NCBI RefSeq assembly: GCF_024868665.1
Contig: NC_079890.1
Span: forward strand, 26,270 to 90,269
Length of the DNA: 64,000 bases
Direction: 5' to 3'
Source: Triplophysa rosa
Taxonomy: Eukaryota > Chordata > Actinopteri > Cypriniformes > Nemacheilidae
Shown here: piece by piece, positions 49,891 to 61,439 of the stretch
How the letters are laid out: every line of letters starts with the position of its first letter
Position numbering within the stretch: position 1 is the stretch's first letter
Notes under the pieces: generated by a model
Told to the model about the DNA's origin: nothing
Seen by the model: the letters and a program-made list of their open reading frames with translations, nothing else
Databases searched by the model: none
Translations under genes and position numbers: made by a program

Positions 49891-50600
49891 TAAGCTTCCA
49901 GGTGAGCAGGACACGTGAATTTGTTGACTAAGCAGAAACAGAAAAAAATCTTAAATCATTTAAATGCAAAACCGGAAAACCGCAATTCACTTACACGTAT
50001 TGAACCATGGAGGTCGTACCGAACGGTTCAATATTATATTGAGTATTGTGGCATCCCTAGCGTTCACAGTACTGCAGAGCTTTTGAGCTCCCAAAATTTA
50101 GATTTTTAGAAACACTGCAGAACCCGTTTTAGTTTGAAAACTCTGGGGTTGGGTTTTTGTGTAAATGGACAAAGATTGACACTTGAGGAGGAAGGTGTGG
50201 CTGCCCACATTCACTCAATGATTGGGTCGTCTGTATTATTGCGTATGCTTCTCAGATGGGTCAAGCCCCTATAATAAGAGCCATTACATTACCAGAAGAC
50301 AACAATGACCAGCCTTGCAACGACCGTGTAAACAACAGACTTGATTGACATCAAGAGAATCAAGAGCCATCTGCTCCATGTGCTTTTAAATCACTCTGTC
50401 AGTCCTGCGATGTCATCCGTCAATCGGTCTGCATGCCGCCGGATGAAATCAAACAATCATTACTACATGTATAACACCTCATCTATCCACATGAAGACGT
50501 CCAATGCTTTTCCTCGTCATCACGCATTGTACTGGCCAGTCTGTGACTAGTAACCAACAGTGGCACTAGTGTAGTGTAGACAGATTTTTTTATAAAACGT
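49891..50600. other. elavl2 first intron with a hAT right-end remnant
   Basis: Near 50000-50059 the words 'cggttcaatattatattgag' and 'gtggcatcccta' look like a hAT right end. Nothing else is recognised. Confidence 0.4.
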
Positions 50601-50607
50601 GTGGAAT

Positions 50608-51240
50608 AGGGATGGTAAGATTCATCGATTCACATCGGTGCATTGGCATGAAAGGTAACAATGCGATGCGTCTATTAAAACATATTTGCATTGGTAAAAA
50701 TCTATTTGTTTATATATAATTATTAGTAGATGGCAATAACCGATGCGATTGCATTATTATTTGTAAATATATTTAGCGTTACAGAGAACGAGAGATTCCA
50801 ATACCTCCTTCACGTCAAGACCTGGGGCTCACTGACTTACGATTTGAATATGATTATTATCTCAACGATTCGGTTCAATTCGATATCCCGCATTCGATAA
50901 AATTGATCCCGATCAATTTTAAATATTACTGCACAAGTAAGTCTGTCTCCCTGACACTTTATCACTCGGTCTAAACCTCACGAACGGCACGATGCGACGC
51001 AAAAAAAGATAACAGAAACCATTAAGAACAAGGCGTTTGATGCACCGCAACCAGTGGGGACGGAATTTCTGTATATAATATGTCCCGTCATGTTGCGTTG
51101 TAGACAAGCTGTAACTGTTGCGGCTCTCTCGTTGTAATGGCTTTCCTATACGCCGTGGCAGGGTGGTAAGATGTTCTTCACAGATAGCTAGAATTAAACA
51201 ATGTCCATTCAAATGAATCCATCGATGCGGTGTTATATAA
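50608..51240. mobile_element. hAT-like element, left end only
   Basis: tagggatggtaagattcatc followed by 'gattcacatcggtgcattgg' is a hAT-style left end. A related word (atccatcgatgcgg) occurs near 51216, but a proper right terminus is missing. Confidence 0.45.
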
Positions 51241-51288
51241 TTAAGAGTTCACAAAATACAAAATGATACATGACTATATGATGACTAT

Positions 51289-51470
51289 GCACTGTCAGAA
51301 AAAAAGGTACTGTGCAGGTACAATTTTGTTCCTAGGAGTACAAAATATTTAATTGTACCTTTAAAGGTCCACAAAAGGTCCTTAGGGTACACTTATGTAC
51401 TCAAGACAACTTACAAAGGTACAACAATATGTGAAAGGTACATTTGTGTACCTTTTGTGTTTTTAGTTTA
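51289..51470. mobile_element. GTACC-rich MITE
   Basis: It begins cactgtcagaaaaaaaggta and has repeated 'aaaggtac' and 'gtacctttt' words, as in a common fish MITE whose far end is the inverted copy. The right end is degraded here. Confidence 0.6.
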
Positions 51471-51901
51471 GCTACAGTATATAGCTCCAATTACTTCCAC
51501 TTATTTTTTATCTTTTTTATTTATTTAATGTGTGCCAATAACATCACATCACCATATTAAGATGTCTTAAAATTGATTTTATAGTATATTAATATACTTG
51601 GCCATCACTTGTATCCTGCAAGTAAAATAAGGTTATTTCCAAATGTTAATGCATCTATTCAACTAATTGTTTTATTTTTAATGTTTATTGTAATATAGTA
51701 TTATGTTTTATTTATAAAGTTTTTTTGACAATATTGTTAATTTCATTTTGACCATTGCATCAAAAACTAAGATTAATAATTTAGTCAAAAGTAATGTTAC
51801 AAGTCTGCGCTCCAGTACAAAGTTAAATAAAAAATATAAAGTTATGAAACTTAACTTTATCCTCAGTCAAAACGATTTGCTCAGAAACAAACAATAGATT
51901 T

Positions 51902-52800
51902 ATGAGACCAAAAATGTACCGTTACACATATGACCAGATCGAATTAAATTATATCTCATGTTTAAACGCTACAGAGACATTAGAACTAGCTGTGAATTTC
52001 AGAAATTTCAAATTCAGAACTATATTGAATGTCAGGAAATATTCAATTTTGTGCAATTACACTTATCTAAAATTCAGATTTACAAAATTCAAATTCAGAA
52101 CTATATTGAATGTCAGGAAATATTCAATTTTGTGCAATTACACTTATCTAAAATTCAGATTTACAAAATTCAAATTCAGATTGTTTTGTCATATTTCTGG
52201 CTCCATAACTATGATGCATTTCTTGCATATCATCTAGAAAAAAATGGATTTGATCTTGCCGCATGTCCAGAACTTCAAGAAGTGCTACAGTCCCCTGACT
52301 TTTTTTCAGAGGCCTCAAGACTTATTAGGTCTCCACACATGTTCAAAGAGTTGCTGGATGTTGTGTGAGCATGCCATTTCAGTCTTTACCTTCGGCTCTA
52401 CAGCATTCAATAAGTGTAAACCAGAAGTACAGCCATGTCCATTCTGAAGGTAAACCGATTGAGCGAGTAACAAAAGTAAAGGTTAATTATGTCAGTTATT
52501 GTTTTAAAAATGTGTTTTCTGTCGGTCACCTGCATGCTGAAGATGTTCCATTGTTTTGTCAGATTACGTACATTCTTAACATGGACCCAAACTGGTTATT
52601 GTGTGGAAAGCTTTTAATTCCTGAATCTTTTTGTCGTCATTATTATTCATATTCTGTGAAATATCAAATGAATGGACTGTCCTCTCACCAGGTGAAGAGG
52701 TTGATTACCAGGCACTAGACACCTACAATATTGATGACAAGTTATTTATTAGCACTATAGGTATTCATGCTGAACAACAACTGCCATAAGCTTTAAACCT
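51902..52800 (+). pseudogene. Decayed multi-copy fish gene or transposon-like ORF, unnamed
   Basis: Several overlapping + frames show coding-like blocks separated by shifts: CPELQEVLQSPDFFSEASRL (about 52255-52340), then CQITYILNMDPNWLLCGKLL (about 52558-52617) and SFCRHYYSYSVKYQ, then EEVDYQALDTYNIDDKLFIS (about 52695-52760). The 'WxLCGxxxxxxxFxxHYxSYxV' pattern occurs in a large family of uncharacterised fish proteins, as I recall. Function is unknown to me. An 81-bp tandem duplication sits in its left part and a Tc1-like fragment abuts its right end. Confidence 0.4.
52008..52170 (+). repeat. Perfect 81-bp tandem duplication
   Basis: Two adjacent copies contain caaattcagaactatattga, 'atgtcaggaaatattcaatt' and 'acttatctaaaattcagatt', identical as far as I can read. 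The period is a multiple of three, so the frame stays open across both copies (repeat of NYIECQEIFNFVQLHLSKIQ). Confidence 0.9.
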
Positions 52801-52802
52801 CA

Positions 52803-53506
52803 ATGTGCAGTACATACTGAGGTCCAAGGTCAACGCAGCCGTATACCAGGAAGTTTTAGAGCACTTCATGCTTCCTGCTGCTGACCAACTTTATGGAGAT
52901 GCAGATTTCATTTTCCAACAGGACTTGGCACCTGCACACAGTGCCAAAGCTACCAGTACCTGGTTTAAGGACCATGGTATCCCTGTTCTTAATTGGCCAG
53001 CAAACTCGCCTGACCTTAACCCCATAGAAAATCTATGGGGTATTGTGAAGAGGAAGATGCGATATGCCAGACCCAACAATGCAGAAGAGCTGAAACCACT
53101 ATCAGAGCAACCTGGCCTTTCATAACACCTGAGCAGTGCCACAGACTGATCGACTCCATGCCACGCCGCATTGCTGCAGTAATTCAGGCAAAAGGAGCCC
53201 CAACTAAGTATTGAGTGCTGTACATGCTCATACTTTTCATGTTCATACTTTTCAGTTGGCCAAGATTTCTAAAAATCCTTTCTTTGTATTGGTCTTAAGT
53301 AATATTCTAATTTTCTGAGATACTGAGTTTGGGATTTTCATTAGTTGTCAGTTATAATCATCAAATTAAAAGAAATAAACATTTGAAATATATCAGTCTG
53401 TGTGTAATGAATGAATATAATATACAAGTTTCACTTTGTGAATGGAATTAGTGAAATAAATCAACTTTTTGATGATATTCTAATTATATGACCAGCACCT
53501 GTATAT
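52803..53506 (+). mobile_element. Tc1-like transposon, 3' part only, with broken transposase
   Basis: The + strand encodes the C-terminal half of a Tc1 transposase: FIFQQDLAPAHSAKATSTWF (second catalytic Asp), WPANSPDLNPIENLWGIVKR (catalytic Glu), then, after a one-base deletion near 53095, ITPEQCHRLIDSMPRRIAAV and GAPTKY with a stop near 53213. The tail to 53506 matches the element at 37.4-38.0 kb. The N-terminal half and first Asp are absent, so it is inactive. Confidence 0.88.
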
Positions 53507-54082
53507 TGTGTGACCGTAGAACACTTTATTTTCATTATGTTATAATTTGGACTGGTATTTTTGTAAATTTGCTAGGAGGTCATAAAGATTCAAATTAGCT
53601 GTTGAGTGGACAAAGAACCTCTTACTTGCTCAACTCTGATTGGTCAATTCAAACTCAGGTGGGCATGCCCTCTCATGAAGTTAAATATTGAGCCTGCTCT
53701 GAAAACAAGGCTTGGCCTTTTTGCTCTATACCTGCCCTCATCAGAAACTGGTTCGTGGAGTCTCTTCGGAGACTGCCCTTTTCCCCCCACTGGGGGGGGA
53801 AGACGGAACACAATGGACTTCTGCTGCCTCACACACCTTGATGAGCCACGCGGCTGGTCACTAGGCCTGGAACTTTCCAGCTGGTCTGCATTCTGAAACC
53901 TTTTGAACAATTCCATCTCTACACGCGCATACGGATATTGGTCCAGCACAGAGCTTGCAAGTATCCGATTCTATATATAGAATAGCTGCGTTAAGTTTGT
54001 ACCTCTTTTCTGACAGTTGTGTATGCGATGATCTAGTAAAACCATATTATCCTCCACCCAGCACACACCAAACAATTCCTCG
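53507..54082. repeat. Intron with repeat shared with 11.0 kb
   Basis: 53887-53980 is the reverse complement of 11022-11115. Nearby 'ttttccccccactgggggggga' is a small palindrome. No gene; the frames 53606-53896 and 53644-53949 overlap on opposite strands and have no motif. Confidence 0.5.
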
Positions 54083-57000
54083 CAGGGTTCCCACACTTTC
54101 ATCAACACCAAATTCAAGGACTTTCAAGGACTTTTTCAAGCACATTTTGGTCAAATTTAAAACTGTTTTTGTGCCGTCACTGGGCACTTTGGGAAAAGGA
54201 TACCATTTTTTAGGATTTCTCTCTTCACAAAGGGCCATTTCAGAAGTCTGTTAGCAAAGGGTACATGCAGTCACAGACATAAATAGACACCGCATTGAAG
54301 GCTTTGGCCTGTTGCTGTTATGGGTTCAACAATGCTGCCATATTGGAGAGGACATTTCACACGTTTTTTTTAAATGAGTTTACATCTACGGTGAGATATA
54401 AAAATGTCTTGTCTCGAGTTACTTATAATAGATAGTCAGACTTAGAAAATTGTTCGTTGTTTTGAGGAATTTAGAAAATTCACACTGGTCAATTAGTGAT
54501 TTGGCTTATTTTTCATAGTAACTGTGGAGACATTCCAATGCAAGTATGGGATACTGTACAGTACAGGCGCCCGCTTATGATAGAATAAAGGACTGAAGCG
54601 GAGACAAGTATCACACAGAAGGGGTTTCTTTTGCGATGACAACCGAATGGCTGCACATTATCCTGATTTTAACATGGCTACTTGCCTCAAGAGCAAATTA
54701 TATCATGTATTATGTATTGATTTTAAATATTTTATTAAACCATTTCTAACAAATGCAAACCTACTGCAAGGAAAACATTTTTACTTTTGGTTTTTAGGCA
54801 AGAAAAAAGTTTAAAAAAGACAAACATTCAATTTGGTTTAATCATTTGTAAATATATTCTCATATATGTTATTATTATTGTACTTGTCAGAATGACAAGT
54901 ACCTGGATGATTGTGCATTATTAGTTTTGATAATAAACGACGAGAATGCCCTCAAGGAGCTTAATTCAAAGGGTTCTGCCCTTCAAAGGTAGTACAACAT
55001 AGGTGAGTTCACTTCTGTTTGGAATTCGCCTTTCATTTGAATATTTTTATTTTCAATTTATTTATTTACCATTCAATGTGACAAGTAATCACGTGACTGG
55101 ATTAAAGTGAAAAAAATTCTTCTGACTGATTTTTTTTGAGGCCAAGTCATATTTCTTTAACCAATAGCGTTTTAAAGGGAGATGTTTGAACCACTTTACA
55201 AAGTATTGCCAGTTTGCGTATTTTAAAAGCTATTTTTAATCTATGAAAAAATTATACTTACCTAGACAAATAATCAACCATCCATAACTTTTCAGTGCAT
55301 TTTTGTATTTATCTTAGAAGACCAAACAATGTTTTCTGAAACTCTTAATAATTAACATAAAAAAGAACAAAATAAAAGGACCACTAAAGACCAAAAATGT
55401 TGTTTGTATGTGTCTCCAGAGTGCTTTACACTTTTTCTGCCTTTTGGCTGTGAAACCATATTCCTGAAGCTTGGCTACACCTGACACCCGTTTCAGTGTT
55501 TGACAAGCTACATGACTAGTTTCAGTGTTTGACTAGCTACAATGACTAGTTACAGTGTTTGACTAGCTACAATGACTAGTTTCAGTGTTTGACTAGCTAC
55601 AATGACTAGTTACAGTGTTTGACTAGCTTGTCCAAGGCGACGTTAAGAAGGTAGCCTATCACTTTAACATTTCCATGGCGACGCGACACTGCTTATCACG
55701 TGACACACCGCAGAGCCACAGCAGCTGTATGACTGATGCATTGCCTTTACATCATTTTTCTTTTTTTCTCAAAAAAAATCACAAACTGTTAACTATGTCA
55801 TGAAATATCTGACATTCCGATTGTCAAATATGTGCATGTGAATGTGTTTTGTTGTTTAAACACTTTTATAATGATCGCGTTAGTTGAGCTATAAACGGGC
55901 GCCGCCATGTTTGTTTCTGCCGTGGTCTGAGATCTGTCGGATTTACATCACGTGAATTCATCCACCTCTCTTAAAAACACAAACGTAAGTGCCTGGTGAA
56001 CTGGTAGAAGAATTGAGTGATCTTAACAATTGCTTAAATTGCAGATACTGTGTCTGATCTGAATAAAACATCCGTCAAACTACAAGAGATTGTTAATGCC
56101 GCTTTCATAGACATCAGTGTGTATTATGCAATCTCTACATGTATTTTGTGCTTGTAGGCACGTGTATATGTCTGAAGGCTAAATTAAACATTATGTGGTT
56201 GAAAGCACTGCATAGTTGTGATATGTGACAGGATTGAGTCTGTCTCTGGCTCAGTGTCAGCCAAAGCGCGTAATGTTCTAATCACACCGGTGTGATCGCA
56301 CGCGTCAAAGGGTTAACAACATTATGAAAAGTGAATTTAAGACATTAAGGACAGGCTGGAACCCTGCAACTGACGGAAATCTGTCGTAGCGACGGAGAAC
56401 TTTAATCCATGCGGTGACCAGAGGGCGCTATGTACTCTCAATGTCATCTGTCAATCTGCGTAAATAGTGCTCTGGAAAGTTTCAAGACATTATATAAAAT
56501 AAATTGTAAATAAAAAGATATGATATTACTGTATGATGATTGTCTGAGGCGTGCAGGAATACACCAGCATTCAAACATTTCGTTCCATCACTTCTGATAT
56601 GGTGAACTTGATAAAAAATGACTGAGCAACTTCAGACACAGCAAGCTCAAATATCCAAACCTCCGCCCAAACACACAGCAAAAGTTCATTACTGCAACAG
56701 ATAACACTGCTGGGAGCATGTTTTTGTTTGAGCTAAACCAATGCTATCTAGCTAGCATTTCAGTGTTTTTTAACATCCTAAAAACGATTCAAACTCTTAA
56801 GGCACATTCACTGACAAGAATAATGATAACTAATGAAATTATTCTTGAACTGAACGTAGCTGAAAAGAAACTTATTTAGCAGTGGTTTAATACAACATAT
56901 GTTTGACTGTATACGATGATCTTAACCGTTTTGCTTGATGCATAACCTGCTGGTGTACTCCACATCTTAACTTTGATAAACCATATTTGTATTGTAGCTC

Positions 57001-57213
57001 AAGCATCGTTGAATTTGCACTTCTCTGGCATTGAGCAAGTTAAATAACTCCACGCCTCTGACTGTTTTATGCAGGACTGCACATGATCACGATCCATCGC
57101 TCTAGTTTGTTTAATTTAAGCACTTTCAAGTACCTATGTCTGTTTCCAAATACTTTCCAGTCCTTGAATTCATGTCAGAAATTCAAATACTTTCAAGAAG
57201 AGTGAGAACCCTG
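54083..57213. mobile_element. Large non-autonomous TIR element (hAT-like), about 3.1 kb
   Basis: The left end cagggttcccacactttcat with 'ttcaaggactttcaagga' is mirrored at the right by 'aatactttcaagaagagtg' and 'agaaccctg'. The inverted ends and CAGGG...CCCTG termini suggest a hAT element. The flanks attcctcg and cctcagct do not give a perfect 8-bp duplication. No transposase frame is seen; an internal 30-bp repeat array lies at 55491-55627. Confidence 0.65.
55491..55627 (+). repeat. 30-bp minisatellite, about 4.5 copies
   Basis: The unit is about 'cagtgtttgactagctacaatgactagtt'. Copies alternate between 'tttcag' and 'ttacag' at the join, so there is a 60-bp higher-order unit. Confidence 0.9.
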
Positions 57214-57880
57214 CCTCAGCTACCTTAAATGAACTGAACAGGTGTTCCCAACAATGGATGTTGCACTCGTCTTTCTTGAATATACGCTCCAGTGGCACGT
57301 GCTTCTTTGATAACACGAGTAGACACTTAGATGCAGTGTGGCGTCTTTAACATGTCGATCGAGCGCTTTACATTCTAAACCGTTCAAAAATATATGAAAA
57401 TATATTTATACATTTTAAATATATACTTTTTTTAAAGTACACGCATCTTCCTGTGTGCACAGACTCATCTTAACGTAGCAGAAAGGTACTTATTGTGTGT
57501 CTTTTGTTATATGTTCAATGCTTTGGCAATATTGTAAGAACACGCAATCATGCCAATAAAGTACTTCAGCTCTTAAAATTTTACAATTATTTAACCTCTA
57601 CACTGAACCATACCCGACAAAACCTACATTAAATTGAAGATAAAAGAAATTCATAAGATAACTGAAGATCAAGTTTTTCTTTCAATCAATTTTGAATAAA
57701 AACAACCAAGGAGCAGCAGCAGAGTATAACAGAACAACACAGCAGATATCATCCGGAAACAAACTTCAATCAACAAACAGGCAAGATAAAGTTACCTTCA
57801 TCTCTACTGCTTTCACAATTAAGAAATAAGAAATAAGACAAAGAGAAACAAATAACTGACTAAAGCTTAATTAGCAACGT
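57214..57880. other. elavl2 first intron, nothing recognised
   Basis: No gene or bounded repeat was identified. Confidence 0.4.
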
Positions 57881-57904
57881 GTCGAGAGTGACAGTTGAAA
57901 ATGG

Positions 57905-58000
57905 AGGGAACAGAGGCAGCAGCAGGAGGACGAGCAGGAGAAGGAGCAGGAGGAGGACCAGGACGAGCAGGAGGAGGACCAGGACGAGCAGGAGGAGGAC
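57905..58000 (+). repeat. GGA-rich 21-bp minisatellite at the gap edge
   Basis: The unit 'gcaggaggaggaccaggacga' is repeated up to the gap. The open frames across this and the gap are artefacts of the repeat and of N codons. Confidence 0.9.
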
Positions 58001-58532
58001 NNNNNNNNNNNNNNNNNNNNNNNNNNNNNNNNNNNNNNNNNNNNNNNNNNNNNNNNNNNNNNNNNNNNNNNNNNNNNNNNNNNNNNNNNNNNNNNNNNNN
58101 NNNNNNNNNNNNNNNNNNNNNNNNNNNNNNNNNNNNNNNNNNNNNNNNNNNNNNNNNNNNNNNNNNNNNNNNNNNNNNNNNNNNNNNNNNNNNNNNNNNN
58201 NNNNNNNNNNNNNNNNNNNNNNNNNNNNNNNNNNNNNNNNNNNNNNNNNNNNNNNNNNNNNNNNNNNNNNNNNNNNNNNNNNNNNNNNNNNNNNNNNNNN
58301 NNNNNNNNNNNNNNNNNNNNNNNNNNNNNNNNNNNNNNNNNNNNNNNNNNNNNNNNNNNNNNNNNNNNNNNNNNNNNNNNNNNNNNNNNNNNNNNNNNNN
58401 NNNNNNNNNNNNNNNNNNNNNNNNNNNNNNNNNNNNNNNNNNNNNNNNNNNNNNNNNNNNNNNNNNNNNNNNNNNNNNNNNNNNNNNNNNNNNNNNNNNN
58501 NNNNNNNNNNNNNNNNNNNNNNNNNNNNNNNN
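58001..58532. other. Assembly gap (532 N)
   Basis: A run of N. It starts inside the GGA minisatellite, so the repeat probably caused the assembly break. True length and content are unknown. Confidence 0.99.
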
Positions 58533-59556
58533 TCCTTGGCCGACCCTCCCCTCGCTGCCACGTTTGGGAGAGACTATTGTCAGTTGCTTCCAATATGACG
58601 CACCTGAATCAACTCACCAGGTGTATTAATTATGGAGACATTCACAACATTTTGGGAGAAGGCTAATGAGTTCAGTTGCGTATACTTTTCCCATATCTGA
58701 TTTACTTATTATAAGCAAAAGATGTAATTACATTTTTATCCAATTAATTGATTAATCGAAAAATAATTGCTAGTTGCAGCCCTAAAATATATAAATAAGA
58801 AACATGAATAAAAATAGAAAGAATAATTTCAAAGGTAAACAACTAACTTCGGCTTATGCATGATGCATTTAGTTTATATTAATTAGTTTTAGTTTCTTTT
58901 TTTACTATTAAATAGTAATATATAGCCTATGACTTTTATTCTGGCAGGTTGTCGGAAGTCGCTTATTTTTTAGTACGTATGTTTCTTCACTCAAACAATA
59001 ACATGTTCGTGAAATAATCTCTCAGAGCAACTCTGGAGGTGAAGTTCGTGTCCTCATTCAGCGCAGACGCAGACAAATTCATGAGCATCACGCGTGCAGC
59101 ATGTTAAACTGTGCAGTTCATTCACTCAGACACGCAGAACAGACAGATGACATGTGTAATAACAGGATTCGGCGTCCACTAGTCCGCATCTAGTTTGATG
59201 GACTCAATGCAGCATGAGAAACACGTGTGAGCACGTTTACATGATGAAAAACGGAAAAGTTTTTCCGTTGTGTTTTTGAAAAGCTTCACGTACACATATC
59301 AGCGTTAACGGTCTGCATTTACATTGATCCAGGAAAAGGGATAAAACTGCTGTAGTATGCACGTCAGGTCAGTGGATGGCAATGTTGTTGTGTAAAGAAA
59401 CAGGACGTGCCTTGACACATACACATGCACAGTTACAAGCCAAAAGTGCTTTTTAATACCGTTGGTCGACGTATATGTGTGTTTAAAGTCTGGCGAATGT
59501 AATAGTGTGTCTCTGCTGGTCTTGTGGGAATATTCCTATTTTTCATAAGAATTCGT
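58533..59556. other. Intron with one hAT end remnant
   Basis: Near 58730-58784 the words 'attaatcgaaaaataattgc' and 'gttgcagcccta' look like a hAT right end. Otherwise no gene or bounded repeat was seen. Confidence 0.4.
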
Positions 59557-59697
59557 TTGCTCGTTTCGTTACTTGAAACGCTGCTGTTCCAAAGTTCACC
59601 GCTATGTGGCAGTATGGCACAGAACTGACGCAGAAGCGACAACATAGAAGAACATGATGAATCGCTCTATAAGCACTTTTGCGACCATTTAAACTAG

Positions 59698-60100
59698 GGA
59701 TGTGCACGAATATTCGAACATTCGAATATTCGATCCGCAATAACTATTCGAATATTAAAATGCTATTCGAATATTCCTGTTTTTCATAAGAATAAAACTG
59801 CGTCACCACAAGGTTAAGTTACCGTTACAGAAGACCTTAGAGTCAGGTCTTATTTAACGCTTCTTCACTTCTTCTGTAATGATTTTTTTAATGTACAGAA
59901 AATATAAAAAATCCGATATACAGGATATAATGTTAATGCATTATGAATATTTAATGATAATTAGAAGCTTGATGTGAAATTGTGACTAAATAAAAATGTA
60001 ACAAATTACGTCATTATTAACTTAATTTAAATAAACCAATATTCGTTTTTTATGAGCTCAAATATTCGAATATGAAATTATTGAAAAATGCCCATCCCTA
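59698..60100. mobile_element. hAT-like element with ATTCGAATA-rich ends, copy in unit 1
   Basis: It begins tagggatgtgcacgaatatt, has several 'attcgaatatt' palindromes near both ends, and ends 'gaaaaatgcccatccct(a)'. The flanks atttaaac and gttaatac match at five of eight positions. The same element recurs at 61228 and 62514. Confidence 0.7.
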
Positions 60101-60529
60101 GTTAATACATAGTCGAGCAGCGAGAGCTCACAGTACGGGAAGCCGCTATATTGTTTTAGCTATACTCGCTTGACTGAGCGTGTAATATGCATGCGCGTGA
60201 CGTCATTGTTTTCAGAAAGTTCCGTCTTGCAGTTTACATGGAAACGAAAGTGGTGGCGTTTTAAAAAGTTTGCGTTTTTGGTCCCCTAAAACGCCGTTTC
60301 CGTGTAAACGGACAGCTAAAACGCATATTTTTTTGCGTTTTCAGTAAAAACGGTCTCGTGTAAACAGCCTCTAAAATGCGTGTGTCTCGGTGAATGCATG
60401 AGACTTGAGAGCCCTGTAACATGAATAGAGTTTAGCGGGCTGTGCGTCAGTAATAACGGTCCGTGGGGAAATGCAGTGCTCCGTGTGTACTGTAGTTAAA
60501 TATATTAAACAAACCTTCGAGGCAACAAA

Positions 60530-60596
60530 AATTGCCTCGATGATTTTTTGTATTCGAATTACTAGAGTTCTTCGAGGAATCGTTTCAGCCCTATCC
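60530..60596. mobile_element. hAT right-end remnant
   Basis: The segment 'attgcctcgatgattttttg ... gaatcgtttcagcccta' has the make-up of a hAT terminus. It recurs at 63346-63412 in the second copy of the unit. Confidence 0.45.
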
Positions 60597-60729
60597 TTGA
60601 CATCATAAAACTCCTGGTATAAAAATCGAACAAATCTAATCCACACAGGTGGCACAGATCTGAAAAAACAGAAGCAGTAATGCTCGTTTTATAATCACCA
60701 CATAAAAGTACAAAAAAAGTCCCACAAAC

Positions 60730-60801
60730 CCCAGTCCACGGCTCAGCTGCCCACGATCCACTTCTCAGAAGAGAAGCCACATCACACAGTCTGACTGCCA
60801 T
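60730..60801 (-). CDS. elavl2: elavl2 alternative first coding exon, copy 1
   Basis: Seventy-two bases encode MAVRLCDVASLLRSGSWAAE then PWTG, ending at the donor gtttgt. I recall the same peptide at the N terminus of the long isoform of mammalian ELAVL2, followed by QVIAAMETQ. Here the exon at 46720 begins exactly with codons for QVIAAMETQ, and the phases match, giving a 387-residue product. The in-frame region upstream of the ATG looks like 5' UTR. A second identical coding copy lies 2,816 bases further. Confidence 0.88.
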
Positions 60802-61089
60802 AACAGCTGAGGACGTCTGCAAACAAGAGCACAGAGTCAAACACGGCACCATCACGCTCGCATAACACGGCATTTCAAAACTAAAGTTGTCAACGTCAAT
60901 ATCAAGACCAGTGAAACTTCACAAATTTTGATACCAATATATCAATAACACAGAAAAAAATCCTACTGTGGTACTGATCACTAGGCCTGTCGTGATAGTC
61001 AATTTATTGACTTATCAGGCGATAGGTTTGCGCGGTAAACCGGATCTGGAAATTTATGTTTAGATTTCAATTGGTTCAATATCAGAATG

Positions 61090-61439
61090 TTGCTCGTTTC
61101 GTTACTTGAAACACTGCTGTTCCAAAGTTCACCGCTATGTGGCAGTATGGCACAGAACTGACGCAGAAGCGACAACATAGAAGAACATGATGAATCGCTC
61201 TACAAGCACTTTTGCGACCATTTAAACTAGGGATGTGCACGAATATTCGAACATTCGATCCGCAATAACTATTCGAATATTAAAAATGCTATTCGAATAT
61301 TCCTATTTTTCATAAGAATAAAACTGCGTCACCACAAGGTTAAGTTACCGTTACAGAAGACCTTAGAGTCAGGTCTTATTTAACGCTTCTTCACTTCTTC
61401 TGTAATGATTTTTTTAATGTACAGAAAATATAAAAAATC
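61090..61439 (-). repeat. 1,533-bp tandem unit, copy 2, truncated
   Basis: Matches unit 1 from its start to 'aaatataaaaaatc', then diverges at 61440. It lacks the first exon. It includes the left end of the hAT-like element at 61228, with a short deletion in the ATTCGAATA palindrome. Confidence 0.9.

Larger units (their letters stand above)
59557..61089 (-). repeat. 1,533-bp tandem unit, copy 1 (contains elavl2 alternative first exon)
   Basis: From ttgctcgtttcgttacttga the sequence repeats with a 1,533-base period: the same words recur at 61090 and, after the N at 62396, at 62397 (24 bases into the unit) and 63906. Copy 1 and the copy at 62397 differ at roughly ten bases that I could see. 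The unit includes a short hAT-like insertion (59698-60100) and the elavl2 first exon. Confidence 0.9.

Noticed and set aside
53606..53949. Overlapping frames of about 100 codons on both strands near 53.7 kb
   Set aside because: They lie in a repeat shared with 11.0 kb, overlap each other on opposite strands and have no recognisable motif.
57860..58629. Frames of about 240 codons on both strands across the gap
   Set aside because: They are open only because N codons are read through and because the flanking GGA repeat lacks stops.
60371..60655. 94-codon frame next to the elavl2 first exon (two copies)
   Set aside because: It has no known motif, overlaps a hAT end remnant, and its presence twice is explained by the tandem unit.
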